A stretch of DNA of 64,000 nucleotides from Enterobacter kobei (GCF_018323985.1 NZ_AP024590.1:2356001-2420000); one strand, 5' to 3'. Counted from the stretch's first letter, positions 16,583-25,848 are shown. Notes: generated from the sequence alone by a model not told the origin. Numbers and translations: made by a program.

Positions 16583-17590
16583 TCAGCGTCGTGCGGCTAC
16601 CGATTCCCGGATAATCAACGTTCCCTCGTGACGGGTTAACGGGGCGGTGTCGCTGTCGGCGCCGGGGGATAACAGAATACGCACCGCCTCGCTGATCATC
16701 TCATCCATCGGGATATGTACCGTGGTCAACGTCGGCGTGAAGTAGCGGCCAATGGTCGAGTCATCGAAACCCGCGACGGAGATGTCCTCCGGTACGCGAA
16801 AACCGTGATCGGTCATCGCTTTGGTGACGCCGATGGCCATGTCATCGTTGGCCGCAAGAATGCAGGTCATGTCACGGCGCTGTTTCAGTAGGGCGCACCC
16901 GGCGTCATAGCCGCTTTCCGTGCTCCAGCTGCCGCGCACGATCAGGGCGTCATCCGGTGCGATCCCTGCCTGGTGCAGCGCATCCAGATACCCCGCCAGT
17001 CGACTGTCGCCGGTGGGCGAGCCTTCACCGCCGCCCACAAAAGCAATGGTGCGGTGCCCTTGCGTCAGTAAATAGTTCATCATTTGCAGACTGCACTGAC
17101 GATGATCGACAAACACCGCGCTGTTACGATTACGCTTCAGCTCGCGGTTGATCACCACAATTGGCACGCTGTTCTGATCGATAATGTCGTCCAGTTCGTC
17201 AACGCTGAGGTATTTCGGGTAAATCATGATCGCCTCGCAGCGCAACTGGAGCAGGAAGTTAATGGCATTGCGCTCATCTTCCCGGCTGTGCTTGCCATCG
17301 GCGAGCACCAGCTGGCGCTGGTGATCTTCACTGCAGGTCGCGGCCTGGTAAATCATCGACGAAAAGAACGGCCCGTTGTACAGACCGTTGGTGATCACCA
17401 GCCCCACCGAGTTGGACTCGTTAGTCGCCAGCTTGCGCGCCAGCAGATTAGGGCGGTAGCCGGTCTCTTCAATGGCCTGAAAAATGCGGGCTTTAACGTC
17501 CTCGCTGACCACCACTTTGCCGTTGAGCGCGCGCGACACCGTCGCTTTTGAGACGCCCGCTTTTCTGGCAACATCCAGTATCGTGACCAT
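16583..17590 (-). CDS. LacI-family repressor of the adjacent beta-glucoside PTS (AscG-like)
   Basis: 335 residues. The N-terminal helix-turn-helix is TILDVARKAGVSKATVSRALNG (3-24), followed by the hinge and a periplasmic-binding-like sugar domain. It resembles E. coli AscG (YRPNLLARKLA, LVLADGKHS, AIMIYPKYLSVDELDDIID). It lies 124 bp downstream of the PTS gene on the same strand. Two AACCGGTT palindromes upstream of the PTS gene fit this regulator subfamily. The inducer is probably a beta-glucoside or its phosphate. Confidence 0.8.
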   Translation of the reverse strand: MVTILDVARKAGVSKATVSRALNGKVVVSEDVKARIFQAIEETGYRPNLLARKLATNESNSVGLVITNGLYNGPFFSSMIYQAATCSEDHQRQLVLADGKHSREDERNAINFLLQLRCEAIMIYPKYLSVDELDDIIDQNSVPIVVINRELKRNRNSAVFVDHRQCSLQMMNYLLTQGHRTIAFVGGGEGSPTGDSRLAGYLDALHQAGIAPDDALIVRGSWSTESGYDAGCALLKQRRDMTCILAANDDMAIGVTKAMTDHGFRVPEDISVAGFDDSTIGRYFTPTLTTVHIPMDEMISEAVRILLSPGADSDTAPLTRHEGTLIIRESVAARR

Positions 17591-17714
17591 AAATTCCTGC
17601 TTGTTATCAACACCTGTGCCTATTATGCAGCAGGTGCATGATATGAGGGGGATTTCACAGTGGAAATTGTGCGGCAGAGCAGCGATTTCACCGTTCTGCC
17701 GCGGGCAGGGTGCT

Positions 17715-19607
17715 TCAGGACACTGTCATCAACGGCGCATTCTGACGAATATCCCCCTCGGACTGATGCTTCGTTAAGCGATAGTCGTCACTGTTGATCA
17801 CCAGCACCGGCGTGGTGAGGTCGTACCCGGCACGTTCAATGGCTTCTTTATCAAACTCCAGCAGCGGCGTCCCGGCTTTGACCACATCTCCTTCTTTAAC
17901 CAGCGGTCGGAAATGCTGACCCTGTAAATTCACGGTGTTCAGCCCGACGTGGATCAGCAGCTCTGCACCGTTGTCACACGACAGCCCGACCGCGTGATGG
18001 GAGTCGATCAGGGTTTCCACCCGGGCATCGCAAGGGGCGACCACCTGGCCTGACTGCGGACGAATCGCAATACCGTCACCCAGCGCTTTCTGCGCGAAGG
18101 CATCGTCTGCCACCATTTCCAGCGCAATCACTTCGCCATGCAACGGGCTCATGATTTGCAGACTGGCTGTCGCTGTTGTTGCAGCAGAGGTGGCAGCGGC
18201 AACAGGCGCGGTTTCTGGTTCGCTGAGATGTTCTTCCGCCACCGGATCTTCAAAACCGACAAACTGTACCAGCACAATGGTCAGGACAATCGCCGTGGCG
18301 CTACCCGCCAGTTCCCCGATAAAGGACATCGGCGCGTCCGGGCTGATCGCGTTCACCAGCGTGAACAGGCCAGGCAGGGCGGCGTAAGCGTAGTAGAGGG
18401 AGCCAAACAGGCTGGCGACCACCGCACCCACGGCGCCACCAATACAACCGCAGATAAACGGCTTTTTAAAGCGCAGGGTAACGCCGTAGATAGCCGGCTC
18501 GGTAATGCCGAAAATAGCGGTCACCCCCGCTGACAGCGACGTCGTTTTCAGTTCGCGGTTGCGGGTTTTCAGGAACACGCCGAACACCGCCGCCATCTGG
18601 CCGATAACCGCGATGGTCTGGTACGCCTGGAAGGAGTCATATCCCTGGGTATCGAAGTTCGCCATGATCACCGGGGTGATCCCCCAGTGCACACCGAAAA
18701 TCACCACGATTTGCCAAACGCCGCCAATAACTGCGGCCGCCACGGCTGGTGCGGCGGCAAACAGCGCGTTATAGCCTGAGGCGATGCCCATCGCCGCCCA
18801 GGTCGTAACCGGGCCGATGATGATCAGCGTCAGCGGAACGATGATCACAAAGCACACCAGCGGGGTAAACAGGGCGCTGACCACGTCCGGCAGGATACGC
18901 TCAACGCGTTTTTCCAGCCACGACAGCGCCCAGACGAGGAACAGCGGTGGCAGCACTGATGAGGTATATACCGTTTTCGCCAGCGGAATAAACAGGAAGG
19001 TAATGGTTTCGCCGCCTGCGATGCGGCCCGCCATGGCAGACCATTCCGGGTTGATCAACGCACAGCAACAGAGCACGGCGATATAGGGATTACATTTGAA
19101 ATGGCGCGCGGCGGTGATGGCAATGAAGACCGGCAGGAAGGCAAAAGGCGTCCACGACATAAAGTTGAGGATCGCAAAGGTTCCGCTGGTTTTCACCTCG
19201 GCATCGATAAGCCCGGCAACAATCAGCAGGCCCTGCAAAATCCCGGCGGCGGCCAGAATATAGACGATAGGCGCAAACACTGCCGACATGGTCCCAATCA
19301 CCGCGTCCAGCCAGCGGGTTTTTGGTTTTGCCGTTGCGCCTGCGTGATTTTCACCCAGCAGGGCGGAGAGTGCGTTGTACACCTCTGCAACGTGAGTCCC
19401 AATCACCACCTGAAACTGACCGCCACTTTCCACCACGGCGATCACGCCGGGCAAATTTTGAATACGGTTTTTGGCTTCAGCCGGGGTTTCATTGAGCACC
19501 AGACGCAGGCGGGTCGCGCAGCGGGTAAAACTGCTGATGTTATTTTCACCGCCTGCCTCGCGAAGGATGTCACTGGCTAACTTATTGTAATCCCTGATAA
19601 CTGCCAT
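17715..19607 (-). CDS. PTS beta-glucoside permease EIIBCA (BglF-type)
   Basis: 630 residues with all three PTS domains. EIIB is N-terminal with phosphorylation Cys30 in SFTRCATRLRL. EIIC has about ten membrane segments with the GITEPAIYGV motif. EIIA is C-terminal with the active His near residue 553 in LLIHVGLNTV. The EIIC-EIIA linker is Ala/Thr-rich. The protein imports and phosphorylates a beta-glucoside at the inner membrane. No phospho-beta-glucosidase gene is adjacent, unlike bgl and asc operons. AscF of E. coli lacks EIIA, so this is not AscF. Confidence 0.88.
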   Translation of the reverse strand: MAVIRDYNKLASDILREAGGENNISSFTRCATRLRLVLNETPAEAKNRIQNLPGVIAVVESGGQFQVVIGTHVAEVYNALSALLGENHAGATAKPKTRWLDAVIGTMSAVFAPIVYILAAAGILQGLLIVAGLIDAEVKTSGTFAILNFMSWTPFAFLPVFIAITAARHFKCNPYIAVLCCCALINPEWSAMAGRIAGGETITFLFIPLAKTVYTSSVLPPLFLVWALSWLEKRVERILPDVVSALFTPLVCFVIIVPLTLIIIGPVTTWAAMGIASGYNALFAAAPAVAAAVIGGVWQIVVIFGVHWGITPVIMANFDTQGYDSFQAYQTIAVIGQMAAVFGVFLKTRNRELKTTSLSAGVTAIFGITEPAIYGVTLRFKKPFICGCIGGAVGAVVASLFGSLYYAYAALPGLFTLVNAISPDAPMSFIGELAGSATAIVLTIVLVQFVGFEDPVAEEHLSEPETAPVAAATSAATTATASLQIMSPLHGEVIALEMVADDAFAQKALGDGIAIRPQSGQVVAPCDARVETLIDSHHAVGLSCDNGAELLIHVGLNTVNLQGQHFRPLVKEGDVVKAGTPLLEFDKEAIERAGYDLTTPVLVINSDDYRLTKHQSEGDIRQNAPLMTVS

Positions 19608-19651
19608 TCTTATGTACCTTTTTTATGGGTAAATTTATGCGTGACCGTTCG

Positions 19652-19725
19652 TGTAACCGGTTTCATGCTAGCAGTGAATGATACCCGTGCAACCGGTTTC
19701 ATGGCGGAGTGTGGGCTGAATCACA
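19652..19725. promoter_or_regulatory. two LacI-type operators and a CRP-like site upstream of the beta-glucoside PTS gene
   Basis: TGTAACCGGTTTCA (19652-19665) and TGCAACCGGTTTCA (19688-19701) are near-palindromes around AACCGGTT with centres 36 bp apart. As I recall, the AscG site is close to TGAAACCGGTTTCA. A CRP-like site TGTGG-N6-TCACA lies at 19710-19725. Together they suggest repression by the downstream LacI protein and catabolite activation. Confidence 0.65.
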
Positions 19726-19847
19726 TTGAGCGAGTGAATGAATAGCAGAAGGCAAAGGGGAAAAATTTGGTGAAGGGCCCAGGGATAAATCAACTGAGAG
19801 GTAAAGCGGTGGCCATTCCGTTGGCCTGAGCGAAGGAGGCGTGGCGC

Positions 19848-20126
19848 TTAAATGTCATCCATGGTGTAACTGACCACCAGCTCAAGACAATGACGGATCA
19901 CATCGGCGGTGGTGGCATCATGCGTCGTTTCCAGCGCGCCAATCAGCCACAAAATAATGTCTTTATTAGTGACATAAGCGTGTGAAATCATCAGGCTTTT
20001 AATGGCGGTTGCCAGCAGGGCCGACTCATCCGGCATTAATTCTGCGGCGTTACGAACATACGCCGATAATGCCGGGTTGTGCAGTGCAGAAAAGACGTCT
20101 GGTTGCTGTGCAATCATGGAATTCAT
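19848..20126 (-). CDS. ariR: AriR/YmgB-family biofilm and acid-response regulator
   Basis: 92 residues, predicted all-helical, with the family block ELMPDESALLATAIKSLMISHAYVTNKDIILWLIGALE. AriR (YmgB) of E. coli is a small dimeric protein that affects biofilm formation and acid resistance and belongs to the BluR-controlled ycgZ-ymgA-ariR operon. Here it follows ycgZ after 100 bp; a ymgA equivalent between them is missing. Confidence 0.8.
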   Translation of the reverse strand: MNSMIAQQPDVFSALHNPALSAYVRNAAELMPDESALLATAIKSLMISHAYVTNKDIILWLIGALETTHDATTADVIRHCLELVVSYTMDDI

Positions 20127-20226
20127 TTTTATTCACCGCGGTTAAAAGTGTTGTGGCTGACGCGTGTCAGAATATGTTCGGTGCTTTTACTTTTATTTTA
20201 AATGTCGTTTTTACTCACTGACGCTA

Positions 20227-20472
20227 TTAGCACTGACGTTCAAACAGCAAACCAATCAGCGCCTGATAATGTTCTTCTTCTTCCGGGCAGGTGGCCTGTT
20301 CAAGACGCACCAGCAGTTTGGTACATAAGTTTTTGCGATTCAGATGGCGGCCTGTTTTCAGGATATCCACCACAATCTCACCCAGCGTTTCTTGTTGGGT
20401 CGGCAGAGCGGCTTTCGTAAAATATTGTGCAATAGCAGCAGATGAATCTAAGGAATACCCGTCCTGTTGCAT
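20227..20472 (-). CDS. ycgZ: YcgZ, connector protein of the BluR regulon
   Basis: 81 residues. The segments QQETLGEIVVDILKTGR and KNLCTKLLVRLE followed by HYQALIGLLFE match E. coli YcgZ closely. In E. coli YcgZ and its neighbours act through the Rcs phosphorelay to lower curli and raise colanic acid when BluF senses blue light at low temperature. It is the first gene of the operon, transcribed away from bluF. Confidence 0.85.
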   Translation of the reverse strand: MQQDGYSLDSSAAIAQYFTKAALPTQQETLGEIVVDILKTGRHLNRKNLCTKLLVRLEQATCPEEEEHYQALIGLLFERQC

Positions 20473-20815
20473 TGGTCGCTCCCGTTAAATGTACTAAACC
20501 TCTTAAGTTGCCGACTAAGTTATACAAACTTTATAAACTTGTACACAACAACAGTACAGGTTTTACCGCGCTTTAACCTTTTGAAGATATATCGTTCTGA
20601 ATTCAGCCTGTTAAACGTGAAAAAATTTTGGTCGGCAGTAGCCGCTGTTGTACAGTTTCCAGAAGCGAAATGTGTACGTAATAACGCTCTCGTATCAGCC
20701 TTAAGCCACTGTAAATTCTCGACAAAAATATATTTTATTCAGCCCACAGACGGACAAGACGAATAGCCAGCCATCTGGTAATGTTGCCTGCAGAAAACAT
20801 AATCTCGGGGAAGAA
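20473..20815. promoter_or_regulatory. ycgZ-bluF divergent regulatory region with BluR-type operator
   Basis: This 343-bp gene-free stretch contains CTTGTAC-N9-GTACAGG (20538-20560), a MerR-type inverted repeat. On the minus strand it overlaps a plausible -35 of ycgZ: TTGTGT, 18 bp, TATAAC. A half-like TTGTACAG occurs at 20648-20655. The region is A/T-rich and otherwise shows nothing I can assign. Control by BluR is inferred from the known regulon and operator symmetry. Confidence 0.6.
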
Positions 20816-22036
20816 ATGCTCACAACCATCATCTACCGCAGCCATATTTGCGATGACGTTTCAGTTAAATCGCTGGAAGAAATGGTCGCGGGAGCCAACC
20901 AGATAAATAGTCAGGCAAATGTTACGGGCATTTTACTTTTCAACGGCACACATCTTTTCCAGTTACTTGAAGGTCCTGAAGAAAATGTTGCAAAAATCTA
21001 CCGTCATATCTGTCGCGACCATCGCCACTATAACGTTGTGGAGCTTCTGTATGATTACGCCCCGGCAAGGCGCTTTGGCAAAGCCGGTATGGAACTGTTC
21101 GATTTAAGACTCTCTGAAAAAGACGAAGTGCTGCAGGCGGTGCTGGATAAGGGCACGTCGAAGTATCAGTTAACCTATAACGACCGCGCATTACAGTTTT
21201 TCCGTACTTTTGTTGAGGCAACGGAAAAAGAGAATTACTTTGAGATCCCCCCCGGCGACGCATGGGAATTTGTGGCTGATGACGCGGTTGTACAACTTGG
21301 CGCGCCGCAAAAACAGGCATCAGCAGAGTGCAGCTTCGCTTTCCAGCCCATTATCGACCCGCTGGCCCGCGAGATCGTCTCGGTCGAAGCGCTGCTGCGC
21401 ACGCCAGAAGGCGCGGGGCCGGACGTCTGGTTTGCTGACAAGCAGGGGGATGAGATCTATCTTGCCGATCTCAACAGCAAAAAAATTGCTTTTGCGATGG
21501 CAAGCGGTCTGAATCTGTTTGAACAGTCGCTGTCGGTGAATTTATTGCCGATGACGCTGGTGAAAATCCCCGATGCCGTCGAGAGGCTGTTAGAGGGCAT
21601 TCGCGCCAGCGGACTGGTGCCCGAGCAGATCATCGTGGAGTTCACCGAAGGCGAGGTGATTTCTGGCTTTGACGCCTTTACCGGTGCCGTGCGCCAGCTG
21701 AAGGCCGCCGGGATCAGCGTGGCTATCGATCACTTTGGCGCAGGCTTTGCCGGTTTGCAATTGCTGACGCAGTTCCAGCCGGACCGCATCAAGATTAACC
21801 GTGAGCTGATCAAGGACGTGCACAAGAGCGGCCCGCGTCAGGCGGTGATTCAGGCGATCATCAAATGCTGCCACTCTTTAGAAATTGCCGTCTCCGCCGT
21901 GGGCGTCGAGAAAGCAGAAGAGTGGATGTGGCTGGAATCTGCGGGCATCAGCCAGTTCCAGGGTTATCTTTTTGCCCGTCCGAGTTTTGACGCTATTCCA
22001 CTTGTTGCCTGGCCGGAAAAGAAAGCCGACTGGTAA
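20816..22036 (+). CDS. bluF: blue-light sensor BluF (BLUF-EAL), BluR antagonist
   Basis: 406 residues. The N-terminal BLUF domain (about 2-95) begins LTTIIYRSHI and has NQINSQANVTGILLFNGTHLFQLLEGP, which binds FAD. The C-terminal EAL domain (about 150-400) is degenerate: EALLRTPEG replaces an intact EAL(V)R block and IDHFGAGFAGL replaces DDFGTGYS. The protein therefore probably does not cleave c-di-GMP, as in E. coli, where light-activated BluF instead binds and releases BluR. GGGGAAGAA precedes the ATG. Confidence 0.93.
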   Translation: MLTTIIYRSHICDDVSVKSLEEMVAGANQINSQANVTGILLFNGTHLFQLLEGPEENVAKIYRHICRDHRHYNVVELLYDYAPARRFGKAGMELFDLRLSEKDEVLQAVLDKGTSKYQLTYNDRALQFFRTFVEATEKENYFEIPPGDAWEFVADDAVVQLGAPQKQASAECSFAFQPIIDPLAREIVSVEALLRTPEGAGPDVWFADKQGDEIYLADLNSKKIAFAMASGLNLFEQSLSVNLLPMTLVKIPDAVERLLEGIRASGLVPEQIIVEFTEGEVISGFDAFTGAVRQLKAAGISVAIDHFGAGFAGLQLLTQFQPDRIKINRELIKDVHKSGPRQAVIQAIIKCCHSLEIAVSAVGVEKAEEWMWLESAGISQFQGYLFARPSFDAIPLVAWPEKKADW

Positions 22037-22066
22037 GCATCCCGTCAATTATCTTCACGGTTTGTA

Positions 22067-22096
22067 CAAGCCCCGCTCCGGCGGGGCTTTTTTTTC
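22067..22096 (+). terminator. intrinsic terminator of bluF
   Basis: AGCCCCGC-TCCG-GCGGGGCT followed by eight T residues, 30 nt after the bluF stop. It is a canonical Rho-independent terminator. Confidence 0.9.
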
Positions 22097-22138
22097 ATTC
22101 GAAAATTATAAATGTTGTTAATAAACAGTGAAGTAATT

Positions 22139-22167
22139 CTTGTACAACAAAAAAGGGTTTGTACAAG
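22139..22167. promoter_or_regulatory. inverted repeat upstream of bluR (possible BluR autoregulation)
   Basis: CTTGTACA (22139-22146) and TGTACAAG (22160-22167) form an inverted repeat with a 13-bp spacer about 60 bp before the bluR start. The core TTGTACAA also occurs at 22062-22069. It shares the GTAC core of the candidate operator at the ycgZ promoter, so BluR may bind its own promoter. Confidence 0.5.
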
Positions 22168-22223
22168 GTGTGGTTATTGGTTAGTTTAGATGTAAGTGTT
22201 AAGCAGATGTAAGAGGGGGACCT

Positions 22224-22955
22224 ATGGCTCATTACAGTATTGGCGATGTCGCTGAACGATGCGCAATCAATCCTGTAACGCTGCGGGCCTGGCAACGACG
22301 TTATGGGTTGCTGAAACCTCAGCGCAGTGAAGGCGGGCATCGTCAGTTTGATGAAGAAGACATTCAGCGTATCGAAGATATCAAGCGCTGGATCAAAAGC
22401 GGCATACCCGTCGGCAAGGTGAAGGCGTTGCTGGAAGCAAAAGAAGTGGCCGGGGATGATGGCTGGGCAACACAGCAGGAAGAGATGATGGCCGTGCTGC
22501 GCCGGGTCAATCCAGCCACGTTGCGCGCCAAAATCATGGCCGTCGGGCTCGAACATCCGGTGGATGCGTTAATCGATCATGTGTATACGCCGGTGCGTCA
22601 GCGGCTTAGCCTCGATCAGAATACCGCCCGCGCCATGAGCAGCCTGCTGGACGGCGCGCTGATCGAATACGCCGTGGGCTGCATCGCGCAGTCACGCACG
22701 AAGCCCGGAAAAGAAGCATTACTGATAGGTTGGGATACGGAAGACCGCACCCGACTGTGGCTCGAAGCGTGGCGACTGTCGCAGCAGGGCTGGCATATTG
22801 ATGTGCTGGCTGAGCCGCTGGATCTGCCGCGCCCGGAGCTTTTCCCGGGGCAGCAGATTTTTATCTGGACCGGTAAAACCCTGACACGCCGTCAGCAGGA
22901 GCAGTTTGAGCACTGGCATGAGCAGGGTTTCACCATCGTCTTTCACGGTAAGTAA
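22224..22955 (+). CDS. bluR: MerR-family repressor BluR
   Basis: 243 residues. The N-terminal MerR winged helix is YSIGDVAERCAINPVTLRAWQRRYGLL (4-30) followed by GGHRQFDEEDIQRI; the C-terminal half resembles a cobalamin-binding-like fold. It matches E. coli BluR (YcgE), which represses ycgZ-ymgA-ariR and is released by light-activated BluF. In this window it follows bluF after a terminator, so it has its own promoter. AGAGGGGG precedes the ATG. It is convergent with digH. Confidence 0.92.
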   Translation: MAHYSIGDVAERCAINPVTLRAWQRRYGLLKPQRSEGGHRQFDEEDIQRIEDIKRWIKSGIPVGKVKALLEAKEVAGDDGWATQQEEMMAVLRRVNPATLRAKIMAVGLEHPVDALIDHVYTPVRQRLSLDQNTARAMSSLLDGALIEYAVGCIAQSRTKPGKEALLIGWDTEDRTRLWLEAWRLSQQGWHIDVLAEPLDLPRPELFPGQQIFIWTGKTLTRRQQEQFEHWHEQGFTIVFHGK

Positions 22956-22958
22956 GCG

Positions 22959-24326
22959 TTATTTCCCCCAGTGGTCGCGCAGATAACTGACCGCTTCCCG
23001 GGTCTGGGGCTGATTAAGGTAGTTTTCCCTGAACAGAATAGTGCCGTTGATATTTGGAACGGACTCGTTCAAGTCGATCTGTTTTTTCAGCTCTGGTACG
23101 CCACCCTTGATCGTCCAGTCCGGTTCATTTTTCGACGGTTCTCCGACTTTATATAACGCAACGCCAATATACAGGCGCGTGTTGGTCGGTTTCACGACGT
23201 TCGCCCACCAGTGTGCCAGCACATCGTACCGCGCCGCGTCACGCGCAAAAGGCCAGTAGATCTGCGGGGCGATATAATCCAGCAATCCCTGTTGTACCCA
23301 GCGCCGGGTGTCGGCAAAGGCTTCATCATAGGCCGCCGCGCCGCGCGTGTTGGAACCGGAAGGATCGTGGGAAATATTACGCCACACGCCCGCCGGACTG
23401 ACGCCAAACTCCACGTCCGGTTTCAGCTGTTTAATCGTACGGGAAACCTGCTCGATCAGCTGCTGCGTATTATGCCGTCGCCAGTCGGCTTTCGAGGCGA
23501 ACCCCTGACCATATTGCCGAAACGTCTGGCTGTCATTCAGCATAGATCCGGGGGTTTCGGTATAGAAATAGTCATCAAACTGCACGCCATCTACCGCATA
23601 GCGGGTCACCACTTCTGCCACAATGCTGGTGATCCAGTCACGTACCTCGGGGATTCCCGGGTCGAGCACATAGCGGTCGCCGGCGGTGCGGATCCAGTCC
23701 CGATGCAGCACAAAAATACTCGCCGGATGTTGTGACAGCGTGCTGTTCAGCTCGCTGGCGGTAGAGGGTTTGATGTTCGTGGACACGCGATAGGGGTTGA
23801 ACCAGGCATGAACTTTCATGCCGCGGCGGTGCGCTTCATCAAGCATAAACTGGAGCGGATCGTAACCGGGATCCTGACCAATTTTCCCGGTCAGCATATC
23901 TGACCACGGCAGGATCTTTGACGGCCACAGCGCTGTGCCATCCGGTTTTACCTGGAAAAAGACGGTGTTAATGCCAAGCCGCTGCAAATTGTCCAGCTTG
24001 GTTTTGAGCGCGTCCTGCTGCACACGGATCCGCACCGCACTGCTGCTGCCATTCACTGACTCCAGCGGCGGCCAGTCGAGCCGGGAGACCGTTGCCAGCC
24101 ATACGCCGCGCATCGGCTGTTGATCCTGTTTTGATTTATCCCCCAGCGGATGCTTTGCCACCGGCGGCAACGGACTGACCATTGAACGTGGCGCTTTGGA
24201 GGAACAACTGGCCAGCAGCAGGGCGCAGCCGGTGAGGGCAGCTATGCGCGTAATACGGTTAAGGCGCGAAAAGCGATGATAACGGGCGATTGAAGTCATT
24301 TTCATCATAGTCAGGGTGAAATCCAT
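22959..24326 (-). CDS. digH: divisome-localised glycosyl hydrolase DigH (YddW), lipoprotein
   Basis: 455 residues as read from the first ATG; ATGs at residues 8 and 10 are alternative starts. The lipoprotein signal ends LTGCALLLASC with Cys as the acylation site. The GHL10-type domain follows (MRGVWLATVSRLDWPP, LGINTVFFQVKPDGTALWP, VDGVQFDDYFYTETPGS, DYIAPQIYWPFARD). E. coli DigH is an outer-membrane lipoprotein at the septum that hydrolyses denuded peptidoglycan glycans. The stop lies 3 nt from that of bluR. Confidence 0.92.
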   Translation of the reverse strand: MDFTLTMMKMTSIARYHRFSRLNRITRIAALTGCALLLASCSSKAPRSMVSPLPPVAKHPLGDKSKQDQQPMRGVWLATVSRLDWPPLESVNGSSSAVRIRVQQDALKTKLDNLQRLGINTVFFQVKPDGTALWPSKILPWSDMLTGKIGQDPGYDPLQFMLDEAHRRGMKVHAWFNPYRVSTNIKPSTASELNSTLSQHPASIFVLHRDWIRTAGDRYVLDPGIPEVRDWITSIVAEVVTRYAVDGVQFDDYFYTETPGSMLNDSQTFRQYGQGFASKADWRRHNTQQLIEQVSRTIKQLKPDVEFGVSPAGVWRNISHDPSGSNTRGAAAYDEAFADTRRWVQQGLLDYIAPQIYWPFARDAARYDVLAHWWANVVKPTNTRLYIGVALYKVGEPSKNEPDWTIKGGVPELKKQIDLNESVPNINGTILFRENYLNQPQTREAVSYLRDHWGK

Positions 24327-24370
24327 GCGGTCATTCGTGACACTGTCACGTAACGTCCGTGCATAAGGTG

Positions 24371-25282
24371 TTAATTCCGATAGTTATCGCAGCACAACAT
24401 CATAGTACGACGCAGCCATTGATGCGCCGGATCTTGCGCTTTTCTTTCATGCCACGCCTGTGCATAGTCAAAACCACTGAGCGGTAATGGCGGCGCAAAA
24501 CAGCAGAGTTTGTCCTGGTAATCCTCCCCGGTAACGGATTTGCTGGCGACCGTCAGCAGCAGGTCGGTGCCCAGCAACACATGCAACGCGGCGCTCCAGT
24601 GGGGAAGCGCCAGGCAAATATGCCGCCGCAACCCGCGTTCGGTCAGGGCTTTTTCGATTTCGTCTACCGCATCAGGCACCACCACCAGCGAGACGTGCGG
24701 CTTTGCCAGCCACGCCTCGAGCGTCAGCGTCTGGCTTGCCGGCAGAAATTGCTTATCCGCCAGGCAGACAAACTGCTCGGTAAACAACGTCTGTTTTTGT
24801 ATCGCGGGAGCGGCATCTGGAAAGACGCCCAGCGCCAGATCCAGTTCGCCATCCTGTAACTGCGTGAGCATAGCCTCCCGGCTGCTCTGGGAAATCGCCA
24901 GATCGATCCCCGGCGCCTCCTGACGCAGCATTTGGATAAGCGGGGGCAGCACCAGTCGGGCAGCGTAATCAGACATGGCGATGCGAAAGCGCCGCCGGGT
25001 GGTGGCGGGGTCAAATGCCGGCGCTCCCACCAGGCGGTTTAACCCGGAAAGTGCGGCATCCAGCGGAGCTAACAGACTCTGCGCCCTGGCGGTGAGCTGC
25101 ATCTTTCCCCGCTGTCGGATCAGCAGCGGATCGTCAAACAGATCGCGCAACTGTGCCAGGGCATGACTGACCGCAGGCTGACTGCGGTGTAAACGCGTGG
25201 CGGCGCGGGTGACGTGCTTTTCCGTCAGCAGCGCGTGCAGCGTCAGCAGCAAATTAAGGTCGATCTTGCGGAGTTCATCCAT
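24371..25282 (-). CDS. LysR-family transcriptional regulator
   Basis: 303 residues from the ATG at 25282 (MDELRKIDLNLLLTLHALLT). Two further in-frame ATGs lie at 25291 and 25300; GGTGG is 11 nt before the chosen one. The winged helix covers roughly residues 5-65 (RAATRLHRSQPAVSHALAQLRDLFDDPLLIR) and the effector domain follows. It is divergent from the YdcZ-type permease gene with about 95 bp between, so that gene is the likely target. The ligand is unknown. Confidence 0.85.
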   Translation of the reverse strand: MDELRKIDLNLLLTLHALLTEKHVTRAATRLHRSQPAVSHALAQLRDLFDDPLLIRQRGKMQLTARAQSLLAPLDAALSGLNRLVGAPAFDPATTRRRFRIAMSDYAARLVLPPLIQMLRQEAPGIDLAISQSSREAMLTQLQDGELDLALGVFPDAAPAIQKQTLFTEQFVCLADKQFLPASQTLTLEAWLAKPHVSLVVVPDAVDEIEKALTERGLRRHICLALPHWSAALHVLLGTDLLLTVASKSVTGEDYQDKLCCFAPPLPLSGFDYAQAWHERKAQDPAHQWLRRTMMLCCDNYRN

Positions 25283-25377
25283 GCCGTGCATATCCACCAT
25301 GCATATAAACGATTTTCATAAATATAACGGATAGTAAAAAATGCCGCCATTGGATCATTTTTAAGCGGAGCGTTGAT

Positions 25378-25848
25378 ATGTTGAGTAAATCCCTGGTTTT
25401 AACCCTGTTACCCGTTGCCATCACCTTTCTGGCGGGCGCGATGCTACCGTTTCAGGCTGCCAGCAACGGTGCGCTGAGTAAGGCGCTCGGGCATCCGCTG
25501 TGGGCGGCATTGGTGTCGCTGGTAGTCAGTATTCTTGTGCTGCTGTTTTTGCTGTGGCTAAACAAAGCGCCCGCTCCGCGTCTGGGCGGGGCATTCCAGA
25601 GCGCATGGTGGATCTGGACCGGGGGCGTGATGGGCGCGTTATACGTGACCTGCGCGGCGGCCTTTACCCCACGGCTTGGAGCGGGGAGTTTCATCGTGCT
25701 GGTGGTGGCCGGTCAGATGATCACCGCTATTGTGGTGGATCATTTTGGCCTGATGGCCCTGACCCCGAAGCCAGTGACGCTGGCCCGCGTGCTCGGCGTG
25801 GCGCTGATCATGGCGGGGGCGATATTTATCCAGTTCAGCAAGGACTAG
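25378..25848 (+). CDS. YdcZ/DUF606-family small membrane transporter (DMT superfamily)
   Basis: 156 residues with five predicted membrane helices (LVLTLLPVAITFLAGAMLPF, LWAALVSLVVSILVLLFLLW and three more). This matches the half-size DUF606 (YdcZ) members of the drug/metabolite transporter superfamily, which act as dimers. The motif AMLPFQAASNGALSKALGHPL near the N terminus is family-typical. Transport function and substrate are not known. The divergent LysR regulator probably controls it. Confidence 0.8.
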   Translation: MLSKSLVLTLLPVAITFLAGAMLPFQAASNGALSKALGHPLWAALVSLVVSILVLLFLLWLNKAPAPRLGGAFQSAWWIWTGGVMGALYVTCAAAFTPRLGAGSFIVLVVAGQMITAIVVDHFGLMALTPKPVTLARVLGVALIMAGAIFIQFSKD

